Source: Owenia fusiformis
Lineage: Eukaryota; Annelida; Polychaeta; Sabellida; Oweniidae
Length of the DNA stretch: 64,000 nt
Reading direction: 5' to 3'
Assembly (NCBI GenBank): GCA_903813345.2
Contig: CAIIXF020000006.1
Coordinates: 39,151,936 to 39,215,935 of the forward strand
Of the stretch, positions 1 to 10,560 are shown in pieces (positions within the stretch are counted from its first letter, which is position 1; the number at the start of each line of letters is the position of its first letter). The translations under genes and the position numbers were made by a program. The notes beneath the pieces were generated by a model that was not told where the DNA came from, ran no database searches, and saw only the letters and a program-made list of their open reading frames with translations.

Positions 1-3000
1 ATATTGACTCCCTTATGTGGTTTAATTTATGTGAATTTATGATCATTTCAATGTAGTGTCCGTAAATCTCAAAGTTAGGTGAGTCACTTTTTAAAAATGG
101 CCATTTTTGAGCTTATGGCGTCATCAAAGACGTTCTCGGATAACGTGAACAAGGAATATAATTTGCTTTTGTTCTACAAGTGCGTTCTCAATGAGTCTTA
201 AATTTTCACAATTTGTTGTATTTATTCTTGGGTTTCAAATTATGCAATTTTGAGAAATAAATGTAATGAGGATATACCAAGATATTATCATTTAAATCAG
301 GAAAGCAAATTGACTGCATTCCCTACGACGTGTTTCGCTTTCATTTTTACGCCATTTTTGGTCGCGTACCTCTTTGGCTTAAAACTGTAACAATTTGTCA
401 ATTTTTTATAGATCAATCTCAAATTTCACGTGTGGTATCTTCAATATTTTTTAAAATATTGTAGCGATTTTTTTCTAAAATAAAACGTTAATACAACTAA
501 TAAAACTTTATTCGAAAATGATGTTTAAAATTTGTGAAAAATATTGATTCCGTTTTGACGTCGGATTTGTCATTTAAAGTAAAACTTGGTGTCATCACTT
601 TCAACATATGTTTCTCACTATAAAACTGAAGAATGTCGACTTAAATGTATTCACAGCTGAAGATTATATTCTTATTTGGCAAGGTATTTACTTTTGTGAT
701 GTTTGATGCTGTATTTTTAGAACGATTGACCATGACATATTGACCTCTTAAACTATACGGAGTGAGAAACCAATATTGTGCCGTTTTATACAAAACAAAC
801 AAAGCCCTGTCAAAGTACTTGTCTATTTTGCAATTTAAACAGTATCAATTTGAATAATTTTCTTAATCTAAAACTATTTAATTTAAGAAAAATGGTTTTA
901 ATTGTCATGAGACCCGTTAGAATATAAATAATCAATGACAGGTTCATTGACTTACCCTGTACCTACCCGGAAGTGGAAGGTCAACTAACGTGAGTGCAAT
1001 TTTGTTTGTTCCAAGAAAAAAGAAAATATATTTTAGATTTAGATCTAGATTCAATAAACCTCGTATATTTGATGTATATACTACATCAGTAAATATGTAG
1101 AAACTTAAGTTACATATCACAGACATATAGAAGTGTCTTGTTCATTTCAATGTGACTACTAGGAGGCTGAAAGTGAAAGATTTAAAAATTTAGAGTTCCA
1201 AATCGGACAGAAGGTGTTTTTAGAATTATGCTGAGTTGAGAGGAATGGATGACCAGTCAACGGACCTTTAGACTAAAGTACATGGGATGACAACATGTTT
1301 GAACATCAAGAGCAAGCATCACCAATTGTGTCAGACATACATGTAATTCTGTTACCTTATCATCACATGCAGCGCTCACCATAAATAAATGGCACAGCTG
1401 GACTAGGTGCATTCATGCACCCTCTGGGTCTCTGAGGATCATGTTGGCCTCTAATGCAAGTCCTTACGACAATCCAACGCATTAGAGGCGGTGTTCACCG
1501 TCTACAGCTGGACTTGCTGAAGTTAGGATTTCCCATGTTATAAAAAGTAAGCTTGACAGTTGATTGTTTGGGATATGCAGGCCTGTAGACACTTTTTACC
1601 AATGGGAGGGGTTTTACCAAGGGGGGGGCTTTTGCAAGGGGAGCTTTTTGACAGTTTTGGCTAAAATTTCATGCAAAAGGTGCTTGAACTGGTGAAAACT
1701 GCATAATTTTGAAAGAGGGGCCTTGCTACGGGCCTGATAAGGTACAGCATGAACATAGGCCCAGGTCAAAGTCTAGTATAAGTAAGTCCAATATAATATT
1801 CACAGTTGCCCCACTTCAGTCGAAATATTTAAAAATCTCGCAGTCTAGGTACGAGTTCTCCTAACTGGTATCAAATTGTACATGTATTCCCAAATCTGTC
1901 CAAAATCTTCTTCAAAATGGTTCTATGTAAGTTCATCTCTCTGGTTTATATATTATATAAAAGACTAGGGGATACTAGTCGAAAGTCTCAATGGGATAAA
2001 TATTCTCTGAAGTAATGAATAAACTTACTTAAACATTCTTCAAAGTGTTTTTCAAACTTTTGCATATAATATTAGACTTACTAATACTTTAACCTGGGCC
2101 TATGAACATGAGAGTGATGAAATTTGAGCAAACTGATATTTTCATTGTTTCAGAAAGATTCGGTCTAGCTTCTTGATATTTTTATTTGTAAATGTTAGAG
2201 ATATCATAGGACGAAAATAAGAAAATTCTAGTCTATATTATATTCACCATGCATTTTGGAAGTTTAGGGTCATATGCAAGCTCCAGATGTAGTATATGGT
2301 ATAAGGCGCAGGTAAATTTCACTGAGATAAAACACGAATTCAAATTCATTGTGTTGTACCTAACCCATTGCCATTTGGGTTAAAAAGATAAACATGTTCA
2401 ACTCTGATTAAAAATTGTGTAGAAATAGACTATTAATCATCATTCTTGTCTCATAACTTCTTATTCTAGCTAATACATAGATTGAATCTTCTCTGCTGCT
2501 GTAACATAAATGTTCTCTCTTTTCCTTGCTTAAAATGATCATATATTTTATAATAGAATTTTCGGATTCCATTCCGAACTTTAAAATTATGTATTATTTA
2601 ATATTTGTACAATAATTTTCAGTTTCAGGAATGAATTGGTACTGTGGCTGTTAGAAGACAATGGATTTCACAATAACTTTTTATGCAGGCCTTCATAATA
2701 TCAGGTAAATAATTTCTGTTTTAACCTTCATTAGCACATTCTATTTTACAACCTAAATGGTATTTTGGGGTAACGGAAGTGATACCCCAGATCTAAATGC
2801 TGACTAATTGCTTTTCTACGCAATATCTCATCTTGGTGCATTATGGTCAACAACCTCCAGAATGAATGCTTTGGCTCAATGGAAATGCCATTGAGCACAC
2901 TGATAAGGTGACAAGACCAAATCTTTCAAAAAACAATTGAAAAAGGCAATCACACCACAACTGTTAATCATATTGAAGGTGCTGTGCATGTTTGTTTTGT

Positions 3001-3339
3001 TGTGATGGCCTTTTCCTGAATCATTTCCACTTGATAGATCTTAGCAGAAAGATTCAAACTGTAAAATTGCAGACTTCTGATACTTGACTACTCATTTTTC
3101 AGATTTTATAAAAGCAACAACTGAATGGCCTATTGAAAGGATGTTTTGATGACAGCATACTTTGACTTCGGAGCAAGAGGGTCAAACAGCATCCTGTGGG
3201 ATCAGCTGGACTTCTGTTGCTGTCTAGAAATTTCTGAACATTGACTATGAATACAACAGTCTTCCTACTCCCCTCCTGTGCCAGCTTCAACAGTCTAAAC
3301 CAACCATATGACAGTAGTGTTGGGACAGTTAACTTAATT
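1..3339. other. Noncoding AT-rich stretch, no gene recognised
   Basis: No open frame here looks like a conserved protein on either strand, and I found no tRNA-like or rRNA-like sequence. A few local oddities exist: G-rich runs at about 1600-1640, and a short inverted pair (CCTCTAATGC / GCATTAGAGG) at about 1450-1490. Probably intergenic or intronic DNA. Confidence 0.6.
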
Positions 3340-3693
3340 CCAACAAACAAGGTTTGGTAGGGATATAGTGAGCCCCCAGTCCATCCATTGAACAACTCAG
3401 ATACTAGTGGATGGATTTTTTCACATTTGGTGGAAAGCTGTGTATTGGTAATTGTTTTAAGCAAAAAAAAAATTTCGAGATGGCTACCACTTTAAAATGT
3501 CAGGATTTTTTGTGAAAATCTAAAATTTTTAAGCAAAGTGGTGAATATTTCTGTTTGAAATTTTGGAAGTAAATTCACAAAATACATCTATTTCGCCTAT
3601 ATTACGTGTTTTTCAGCCTGACCCCTAGGTATGTGTATGGGGTCGGGAATACTGGAATTTTTGTTTGTTTTGAGATCTTTTTCAGTACATGTA
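3340..3693 (+). repeat. Dispersed repeat family A, copy 1, left half
   Basis: This segment resembles 9790-10210. Shared blocks include the 'ggtagggatatagtga' start, 'gagatggctaccac', 'gaaattttgg(a/c)agta' and 'cctgacccc(c/t)agg'. The copy is interrupted at 3693 by a mariner-like element and resumes at 7238. The second copy is uninterrupted at the equivalent point (about 10208-10215). Non-autonomous, with no coding capacity seen. Confidence 0.65.
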
Positions 3694-3977
3694 CAGGGTG
3701 TCCAATAAATAAGGTGAAAGATATTGTAACTTTCTTAATATTGCACCAATCTTGGTGAAATTTTCAGAGTTTGTAGCCCAAACCATTTTACCTTTATTCT
3801 GTGAATTTAAAGTGTCTTCTATCTGATTGGCCAGAGTTGTGGTTGCTATAGCAACTGAAGCAACAAAAAGGTGGGGCAAGTTTGTTTATGCCACAACTTT
3901 CTAAAACATATTTCTTCTTTCTGGTAGCTTTATTCATACTCCCAGGTCTATTACTACCACAATTACAATATATATAT
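3694..3977 (+). repeat. Left terminal inverted repeat of the mariner-like element
   Basis: Starts CAGGGTGTCCAATAAATAAG and is the inverted counterpart of 6961-7237. It includes the conserved stretches 'ttggccagagttgtgg', 'ttgctatagcaactgaagc' and 'tcccaggtctattacta'. Its inner end is cut by the LINE insertion. Confidence 0.8.
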
Positions 3978-5654
3978 TGTTCAATACTCAACAGTAGATT
4001 AACCAAATGGTTGGAGGAAAACAACATCCTATCAGAGTACCAAAACGGATTTCGTAAGGATCGCAGTTGTCAAGACCATCTGTACAGCATATATACAATT
4101 ATTAACAACAGGAAGGCAGCCAAACAGGATACGTATGTCTGTTTCGTGGACGCAAAACGTGCATTTGACAATATCAACAGGACGTGCCTGTTTTATAAGC
4201 TCCAGAAGTCCGGAATCAAAGGGAAAATATACCACGCCATTATGTCTCTCTACCAGGATGTACAATATACAGTTCGTGTTAATGGTAGACTCACACATTG
4301 TTTTGACATATCTAAGGGAGTCAAACAAGGCTGTTCGATCTCTCCGACATTATTTTCGTTATATATAGACGATCTGGCAACATTGATAAACAGTCTTAAC
4401 AAAGGAGTCGACATAGACGGTAAAAACATTGGCATTTTCATGTACGCAGATGACGTCGCACTAGTTGCTCCAACTGCTAACGCTTTACAACATATGCTTA
4501 ATAAACTGTACGAGTGGTGCAATACGTGGAGAATGACACTAAACACATCAAAGACCAAAATCGTACATTTTCGACCTCAATCTCAAACCAGGAGCAATCA
4601 TATCTTCACATTTGGGCCATCAAATCGTTTAGAATATGTTTCGGAATATCGATATCTCGGACTAACGTTAAATGAACATCTTGATATGCGACAAACTGTT
4701 AAAATACTTGCAAAATCAGCAAATCGTGCCTTAGGAATGCTAATTGCCAAATCAAATGTAAAGGGTGGACTACCATATGCAGTATTTACAAAACTATTTG
4801 ACGCTCTTGTTTCCCCTATTATGTTATATGGTGCCGGCATTTGGGGTATTCGACAATATTCAGAAATGAATACAGTTCAAAACAAAGCAGCGAGGTATTT
4901 TCTGGGTGTTGGACGTAGAGCACCAAATGGATCAACCAAAGGAGATATTTGTTGGACTTCGGTATTTACCAAACAGCGAGTCGAGGTAACTAGACTTTGG
5001 TGCCGTTTAAAAAACATGGCTACAGATAGGACACCGAAACATATATCAAAATGGTCTCTTCGACATCATAAATCTTGGGAAAATCTCACCCGGAAAATGT
5101 TACAAGATCTGGACTTTACTCAGCTTATCAACAATGATACTATATCTCGAGTTAAATGCCATCTTAACGAGGTCAAAGAAGCATGTATCAGAGCAGATCA
5201 CGTCGAATGGCACAACAGTCTTTGGGACGATAGTCGTAACCCAAATGGCAACAAATTACGGACATATCGACTGTTTAAAACACATTCCATGCAGCCCGCC
5301 CATTATACTTGTATCAACATGTCAAGGAGTGAACGCAGAGCTATTGCCCAACTTAGAAGTGGAACACTCCCATTGAAGATCGAAACTGGACGATATAACA
5401 ATACACCACTCCAGGATCGCCGATGTCACTGTGATAATTTAACTGTTGAGGACGAGTTTCATTTTCTTTTACAGTGCAATAGTTATGAAGAACTGAGAAC
5501 TCCATTTTTTTTAGATTGTGTTAAGGAAATTCCTGACTTTCACCAGCTTAACCATATTCAACAATTTTGCAATATTATGTCAACACAGAGCCTACAAAGG
5601 ACACTATCCAAAACACTTATAAAAATGATTTTAAAAAGACGTACTCTACTGTGA
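3965..5654 (+). CDS. LINE reverse transcriptase, 5'-truncated but open
   Basis: Reverse transcriptase of a non-LTR retrotransposon, about 562 LINE-derived residues before the stop at 5652-5654. Visible in order are a template-grip motif near 'EYQNGFRKDRSCQDH', the catalytic block 'VCFVDAKRAFDNI', the 'GVKQGCSISPTLFSLYIDDL' block and the active-site 'YADD' followed by VAL. A thumb-like region follows, then a C-terminal Cys/His cluster (CHCDN...HFLLQC). The endonuclease and early RT motifs are absent. The open frame extends upstream to an ATG at 3882, but those first ~28 codons come from the mariner inverted repeat and are not LINE sequence. The frame has no internal stop or frameshift, so the insertion may be fairly young. 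The Cys/His tail suggests a Jockey/I-type lineage, but I cannot fix the clade by eye. Confidence 0.85.
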
Positions 5655-5808
5655 TAATTTAACCTTTTATATAGTCATACTGAATCTAGTCTCTCATAGG
5701 TCGACACCGGCCGGGCCAGACGATTTTAATATTATTGTTTTATAATTGTATGTATTTTAAATGGCGTGAGACATAAATAAAATATAACATAACATAACAT
5801 AACATATA
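3978..5808 (+). mobile_element. 5'-truncated non-LTR retrotransposon (LINE)
   Basis: The element begins inside the reverse transcriptase domain and runs through the C-terminal zinc-finger region, a short 3' UTR and an (ATAAC)n tail at about 5780-5808 (ataacataacataacat). It lies in the left inverted repeat of the mariner-like element, so it inserted after that element did. The endonuclease and the start of RT are missing, as expected from incomplete target-primed reverse transcription. Confidence 0.85.
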
Positions 5809-5959
5809 AAAACAGTCCTAAAGTCCCATTGTTATGAAAATAAGCTATTCAACATAATGTACCATAATTAGCTATATACTACTTATGCCTATTCACACAC
5901 TCTCTAAACACACTTTAAACCCATTCTTGCCCATTTCCTGAAGTCTTGCCAAGACATGG

Positions 5960-6211
5960 GATCTGAGTTCACACACAGCTATGCTCACTAGTGAAACTAT
6001 TAGGGCACTGGGGCTACCTCTACTTGCACACCCTCCATATTTCCAAGACCTTGCACCCAATGACTTTTACTTATATGCAGAACTCAAGCGTGACTTGAGA
6101 GGAAATAAATTTGAAAGCACTGATGAACGCAGGTCACATTTCTTAGCAAATCATCTACATGTTCTCAGAAATTCAAATATGACTTTAGATTTGACATTTG
6201 ACCTTCAATGA
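5960..6211 (+). pseudogene. Mariner-type transposase, C-terminal fragment
   Basis: The frame is open from the GAT at 5960 (upstream of the ATG at 5981) to 6211. It carries two hallmarks of a mariner transposase. The first is 'DLSSHTA', corresponding to the second catalytic Asp block (usually D-N-A-x-x-H). The second is 'HPPYFQDLAPND' with the third Asp, followed by the family-typical 'LKRDLRG'. I count 33 residues between the two Asp, against 34 in classical mariners. Everything upstream, including the DNA-binding domain and first Asp, is missing, and the tail runs into a tandem repeat. Not functional as it stands. Confidence 0.8.
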
Positions 6212-6925
6212 CCTTCTCAAGGTCAAAAAAGGTCAAAAAGGTCTTTTTTCAACTTGCTTCAAATTGACTAATTTTTTTTTTCAAAATCATCTACATGTTC
6301 TCAGAAATTCAAATCTGACTTTAGATTTGACATTTGACCTTTAATGACCTTCTCAAGGTCAAAAAAGGTCAAAAAGGTCTGTTTTCAACTTGCTTCAAAT
6401 TGACCAGATTTTTTTTTCAAAATCATCTACATCTTTTCAGAAGTTCAAATTTGACTTTTACAAGTTCTCAGAAGTTCAAATCTGACTTTAGATTTGACCT
6501 TTGACCTTCAATGACCTTCTCAAGGTCAAAAAGGTATTTTTTCAACTTGCTTCAAATTGACTAATTTTTTTTTCAAAATCATCTACATGTTCTCAGAAGT
6601 TCAAATCTGACTTTAGATTTGACATTTGACCTTCAATGACCTTTTCAAGGTCAAAAAGGTCTTTTTTCAACTTACTTCAAATTTACTTAATTTTTTTTTC
6701 AAAATCATCTACATGTTCTCAGAAGTTCAAATCTGACTTTACATTTGACATTTGACCTTCAATGACCTTCTCAATGTCAAAAAAAGTCAAAGAGGTATTT
6801 TTTCAACTTGCTTCAAATTGACGAAATTTTTTTTCAAAATCATCTACATGTTCTAAGAAGTTCAAATCAAACCTTCTTAAGGTCAAAAGGTATTTTCCAA
6901 CTTGCTTTAAATTGACCAAATTGTT
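6150..6925 (+). repeat. Tandem array, ~130-bp unit, about 6 copies, rich in AGGTCA
   Basis: The unit is marked by 'aaaatcatctacatgttctc' at about 6152, 6284, 6419 (variant), 6577, 6706 and 6837. Each unit contains 'gacattTGACCTtcaa' and 'tctcaAGGTCAaaaAAGGTC' blocks. The first unit overlaps the end of the transposase fragment, so the array grew inside the dead mariner copy. No coding potential. Confidence 0.85.
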
Positions 6926-6960
6926 TTAGGTGGTGACATTTTGTCATGTTAATGCCTTGT

Positions 6961-7237
6961 TATATTGTATTTGTGGTAGTAATAGACCTGGGAGTATGAA
7001 TAAAGCTATCAGAAAGAAGAAATATGTTTTGGAAAGATGTGACGTAAACAAACTTGCCCCGCCTTTTTGTTGCTTCAGTTGCTATAGCAACCACAACTCT
7101 GGCCAATCAAATGGAAGACGCTTTAAATTCACAGAATAAAGGTAAAAAGGTTTGGGCTACAAACTGAAAATTTCATCAAGAATGGTTTAATATTAAGAAA
7201 GTTACAATATCTTTCACCTTATTTATTGGACACCCTG
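6961..7237 (-). repeat. Right terminal inverted repeat of the mariner-like element
   Basis: Reverse complement of 3694-3977 with scattered substitutions. It ends in ...GGACACCCTG followed by TA at 7238-7239. The open frame across it is a by-product of the repeat. Confidence 0.8.
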
Positions 7238-7640
7238 TATAGCTCTATAATGCTAAAATGAAAGATTTAATTCAAACAGATTTTAAGTTAAGTATTGTTT
7301 TTCCGATTTAGATTTAAGAACATTCAAAGGGGCTGTCTAAATTGGGATTTCACAATTTCCCGACCACTCCCAAAAATAAGGCTATATGGCTATATTACAC
7401 TCAAATTGAAGGCATTGCAGAGTAGATCACAATAATGGTATTGTTTTTCTGATTTGATCCTCAGAAAATTCAAAATGGCCACCTAATAGGGAATTTCACA
7501 ATATTTCACTCATCTCTTCAAAGTAAGACTATTTTTATACTCAAATTGAAGGAATTTTAGAGTAGATCACAATTATTATATTGTTTTCTGATTCTTCCCT
7601 CAAACTGGCTGCCTAAAGTATGGGCACATTATATAACATT
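7238..7640 (+). repeat. Dispersed repeat family A, copy 1, right half
   Basis: Resumes the repeat interrupted at 3693. Its 'tcaaattgaagg', 'agagtagatcacaat', 'ttgtttttctgatt' and 'aaaattcaaaatggc' blocks match 10200-10560, and the blocks are repeated in tandem within each copy. Confidence 0.6.
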
Positions 7641-8030
7641 AGATCTCAAATACATGTAATGTGTTGTCTTTATGATCTCTGAAATAAACAATCATATGTG
7701 TAGAAGGTATTATTGGAAAGATTATTCAATTCCCAGTATTTTGAGCTTACTTTTAAGTATATTGAGCCATTATTAATGAAGAAATTCATTTTATAAGAAC
7801 ACAAGGATTTATCGTTTCAAGTCAAAACTACTGAAAATTTGGGCATGTCAGTTACTTTAACAAGCTCAACTTTTTTTGGGTTAAAGGAATATTTTTTGCT
7901 AAAACATGCCTCATGAAATTTAAAAAAAAATTATTTGACCTTGTACACTACCATGGTGTATTGTCACTCTATAAACAGGTCCTTTTTACTCGATTTTTGT
8001 ATGATAAAAAATTATGTTTGGGTCTGTTTC

Positions 8031-9425
8031 AAAGGACCAGGTACAGTATGGCAAGTGATTTTGGACAGTCATATCTTAATCCATTAGTACTTTCTTGCCA
8101 AAGGGCAGTGGTTTTTAGCTCACATGGTGAGCTTTTGCAATCACTCACTTGTCTGTCCGTGCGTCCGTGCGTGCGTCCATCCGTCGGTCCGTCCGTCAAC
8201 AATAATGGCACGTTTTAAAACCTCTGTAGATAGGATTCTCGTTATGAGTCATTTTTGTTCAACATCAATACAGAAAACTCCCCTCCGACTCCTGGTTCTA
8301 AAGCTCACCCATTTTCAAGATGGCTGCCATTTTTGTCTCGTGAAATTCATTTTTGACCCATTTCCTAGCTTTACAAATAATGTCAGGTGTCCTGCATTGT
8401 TAAAATCCATGTCAATGAAAAGAGTAGTTATATGAAATAATTTTGTTACACAAAATCAGCAAAAAAAATTGTATCCGTTTTTTTATTTTCAGCCATTTTA
8501 GTTAACATGGATTTGTCCATCTGTCTGGTGAAATCCACTTTTGGACCATTTGCCTGAAAACCTCTGTCGATAAGATTCCTGTCTTAAGTTATTTATGTTC
8601 AACATAAATACAGAAAACTCCCCTATGACTCCTGGTTAAAAAGCTCGCCTATTTTCAAAATGGCCCCCATTTTTGTCTCGCGAAATTCACTGTTGACCCA
8701 TTTCCTAGCTTTCGAAATAATTTCAGGTGTCCTGCATTGTAAAATCCATGTCAATGTAAAGAGTAGTTGTATGGAATAATTTTGTAACAAAAAATCGGCA
8801 AAAAATCATATCCGATTTTTTTTCAGCCATTTTAGTTAACATTTATTTGTCCATCTGTCTCTCAGTCAGTCCAAGATAGTGGTAAGTTTAAAAACCAATG
8901 TCTGTCAACACTTGGCTCTTTTTAAATCCTCTGTAGATAGGATTCCTGTTTTAGAATATTTTTGTTCAGCATCAATAAAGAAAAAAAACCTGTGACTCCT
9001 GCTTCAAAAGCTCGCCTATTTTCAAAACGGCCACCATTTTTGTCTTGTGAAGTTCACTTTTGGCCCATTTCCTAGCTTTAGGAATAATTCCAGATGTCCT
9101 GCATTGTAAAAGCCATGTCTTTGTAAAGAGTAGTTGTATGAAATAATTTTGTTACAAAAAATCAGCAAAAACATCATATCCATTTTTTTATTTTCTGTCA
9201 TTTTAGCCATCATTCACTTTTGAGCAACACCATGTGAGCCCAGTACCCACGGTACTAATTTTTATTTAAAACAATGTGCTTTCTTTCAAGTGAAGTTCCA
9301 ACAATTCCACTTGTGGAGGTGTTCCATTTAAAGAGGTGTTCCACTTTACAGGTTTCGAGAAAGTACTCATGGTGAAAGATATAATGACCTTCTAAAATCA
9401 CTTGCCATACTTACCCTGGTCCTTT
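8031..9425. mobile_element. Non-autonomous element with AAAGGACCAGG inverted termini, host to a second repeat
   Basis: The left end (AAAGGACCAGGTACAGTATG, continuing GCAAGTGATTTT) is an imperfect inverted match to the right end at about 9386-9425. No clear target duplication was seen. Within it lies a separate repeat (8113-9240) with its own termini. Confidence 0.5.
8113..9240 (+). repeat. TTAGCTCACATGGTG dispersed repeat with three internal units
   Basis: Begins TTAGCTCACATGGTGAGC, followed by a CCGTCCGTCCGTC-type run, and ends CACCATGTGAGCCC, so its termini are inverted. The interior holds about three diverged copies of a unit marked by 'ctctgtagataggattc', 'actcctggtt', 'attttcaa(a/g)atggc' and 'cccatttcctagcttt' (starting near 8215, 8562 and 8925). 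No protein is encoded. Confidence 0.6.
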
Positions 9426-9789
9426 ATGTTGGGTTATTAGGTATTAGACATGGATATGATATTAGATAAAATAAGATTATACAAGTAATATTAATAAAAT
9501 ATTATTAAATAAGAATTATGAAATAAATTGAATTGAATAAATGACAGAACTAAATTTGCTTGCCGATCCTGAATTAATGATTTATGCAACACAACATGAT
9601 ATCATGTTTTAAATTTCACATTGTATTAATGCTTTAAATGCTATATTCATAGAGTCAAGTAGTTGTGACATATTTCCTATTGTATTGCAATTAAGTTGTA
9701 TGTTGTAGGCCTATATCAGTATGCCCTACACCAAAAGAAATAAAGCAATGTAAATACGTATATGTTACTATACTTATTGTATCTTAATT

Positions 9790-10560
9790 ATCCCAACGAA
9801 CGAAGTTCTGTAGGGATATAGTGAAGCCATCCGTCCGTCCGTCTGTCCGTCAGTCACACTGGAGGCCAAGAGAACTTATCCTGGTATTCATGTTGGAACT
9901 TGAATTCGTCCGTCTGTCCGGAAGATAACTCGAATACTAGTCAACAGATTTTCTTCATATTTAATGGAAAGATTGGTGAATAGTTTTACGCAATTTTTTT
10001 TCAAGATGGTCGCCAGTTTGAAAATGCCGGGAATTTTTCACAAAAATCTTATGTTTTTCATTTTAAACCAAAATAATAAATATTATTATTTGAAATTTTG
10101 GCAGTATATTAACATCTGTCTATTTCACATATATATCCCGAGTTTTTCACCCTGACCCCCAGGGGCCGTAAATGGGGGGTTGAGAAAACAGGAATTTGCG
10201 TTAATTTTGAGATGTATAGCTTTATTATACTCAAATGAAAGGCAATTTAGAGTAGATTGTAAATATTGTAGCGTTTTCTGATTCGGGCCTCAAAAAATTC
10301 AAAATTGCCGCCTAATGCGTGATTTCGCAATTATTTTCTGATCTCTTAAAAGTATGGCTATATTATACTCAAATTGAAGGTATTTCAGAGTAGATCACAA
10401 TTATGGCATTGTTTTTCTGATTTGCGTCTTTGAAAATTCAAAATGGCTGACTAGAGCAGAAATTCGCCATTTCTTAGATTTACATGATGCTACAATGATT
10501 TAATATATTTATTGAAGGTAAGAGTAGATGGTAAATATTATTTTGTGACTGTACAGATTG
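9790..10560 (+). repeat. Dispersed repeat family A, copy 2 (uninterrupted)
   Basis: Collinear with 3340-3693 plus 7238-7640. It carries a CCGTCCGTCCGTCTGTCCGTC-like run near 9829. It preserves the empty site for the mariner-like insertion at 'gagatgTAtagc' (about 10208-10219). Confidence 0.65.

Larger units (their letters stand above)
3694..7237 (+). mobile_element. Mariner-like DNA transposon with ~270-bp inverted repeats, split by a LINE
   Basis: The ends are CAGGGTGTCC... and ...GGACACCCTG, flanked on both sides by TA (3692-3693 and 7238-7239), the Tc1/mariner target duplication. The two termini are long inverted copies of each other: 3694 to about 3977 matches the reverse complement of 6961-7237 with scattered mismatches. 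Between them lie an inserted LINE (about 3978-5808), the 3' end of a mariner-type transposase (5960-6211) and a tandem array of a ~130-bp unit (about 6150-6925). Inverted repeats of this length are unusual for mariner, whose termini are typically about 30 bp. The copy is dead because its transposase is only a fragment. Confidence 0.8.

Noticed and set aside
3882-3964. N-terminal 28 codons as part of the LINE reverse transcriptase
   Set aside because: They derive from the mariner inverted repeat (the match continues at 6961-7237) and are fused by chance.
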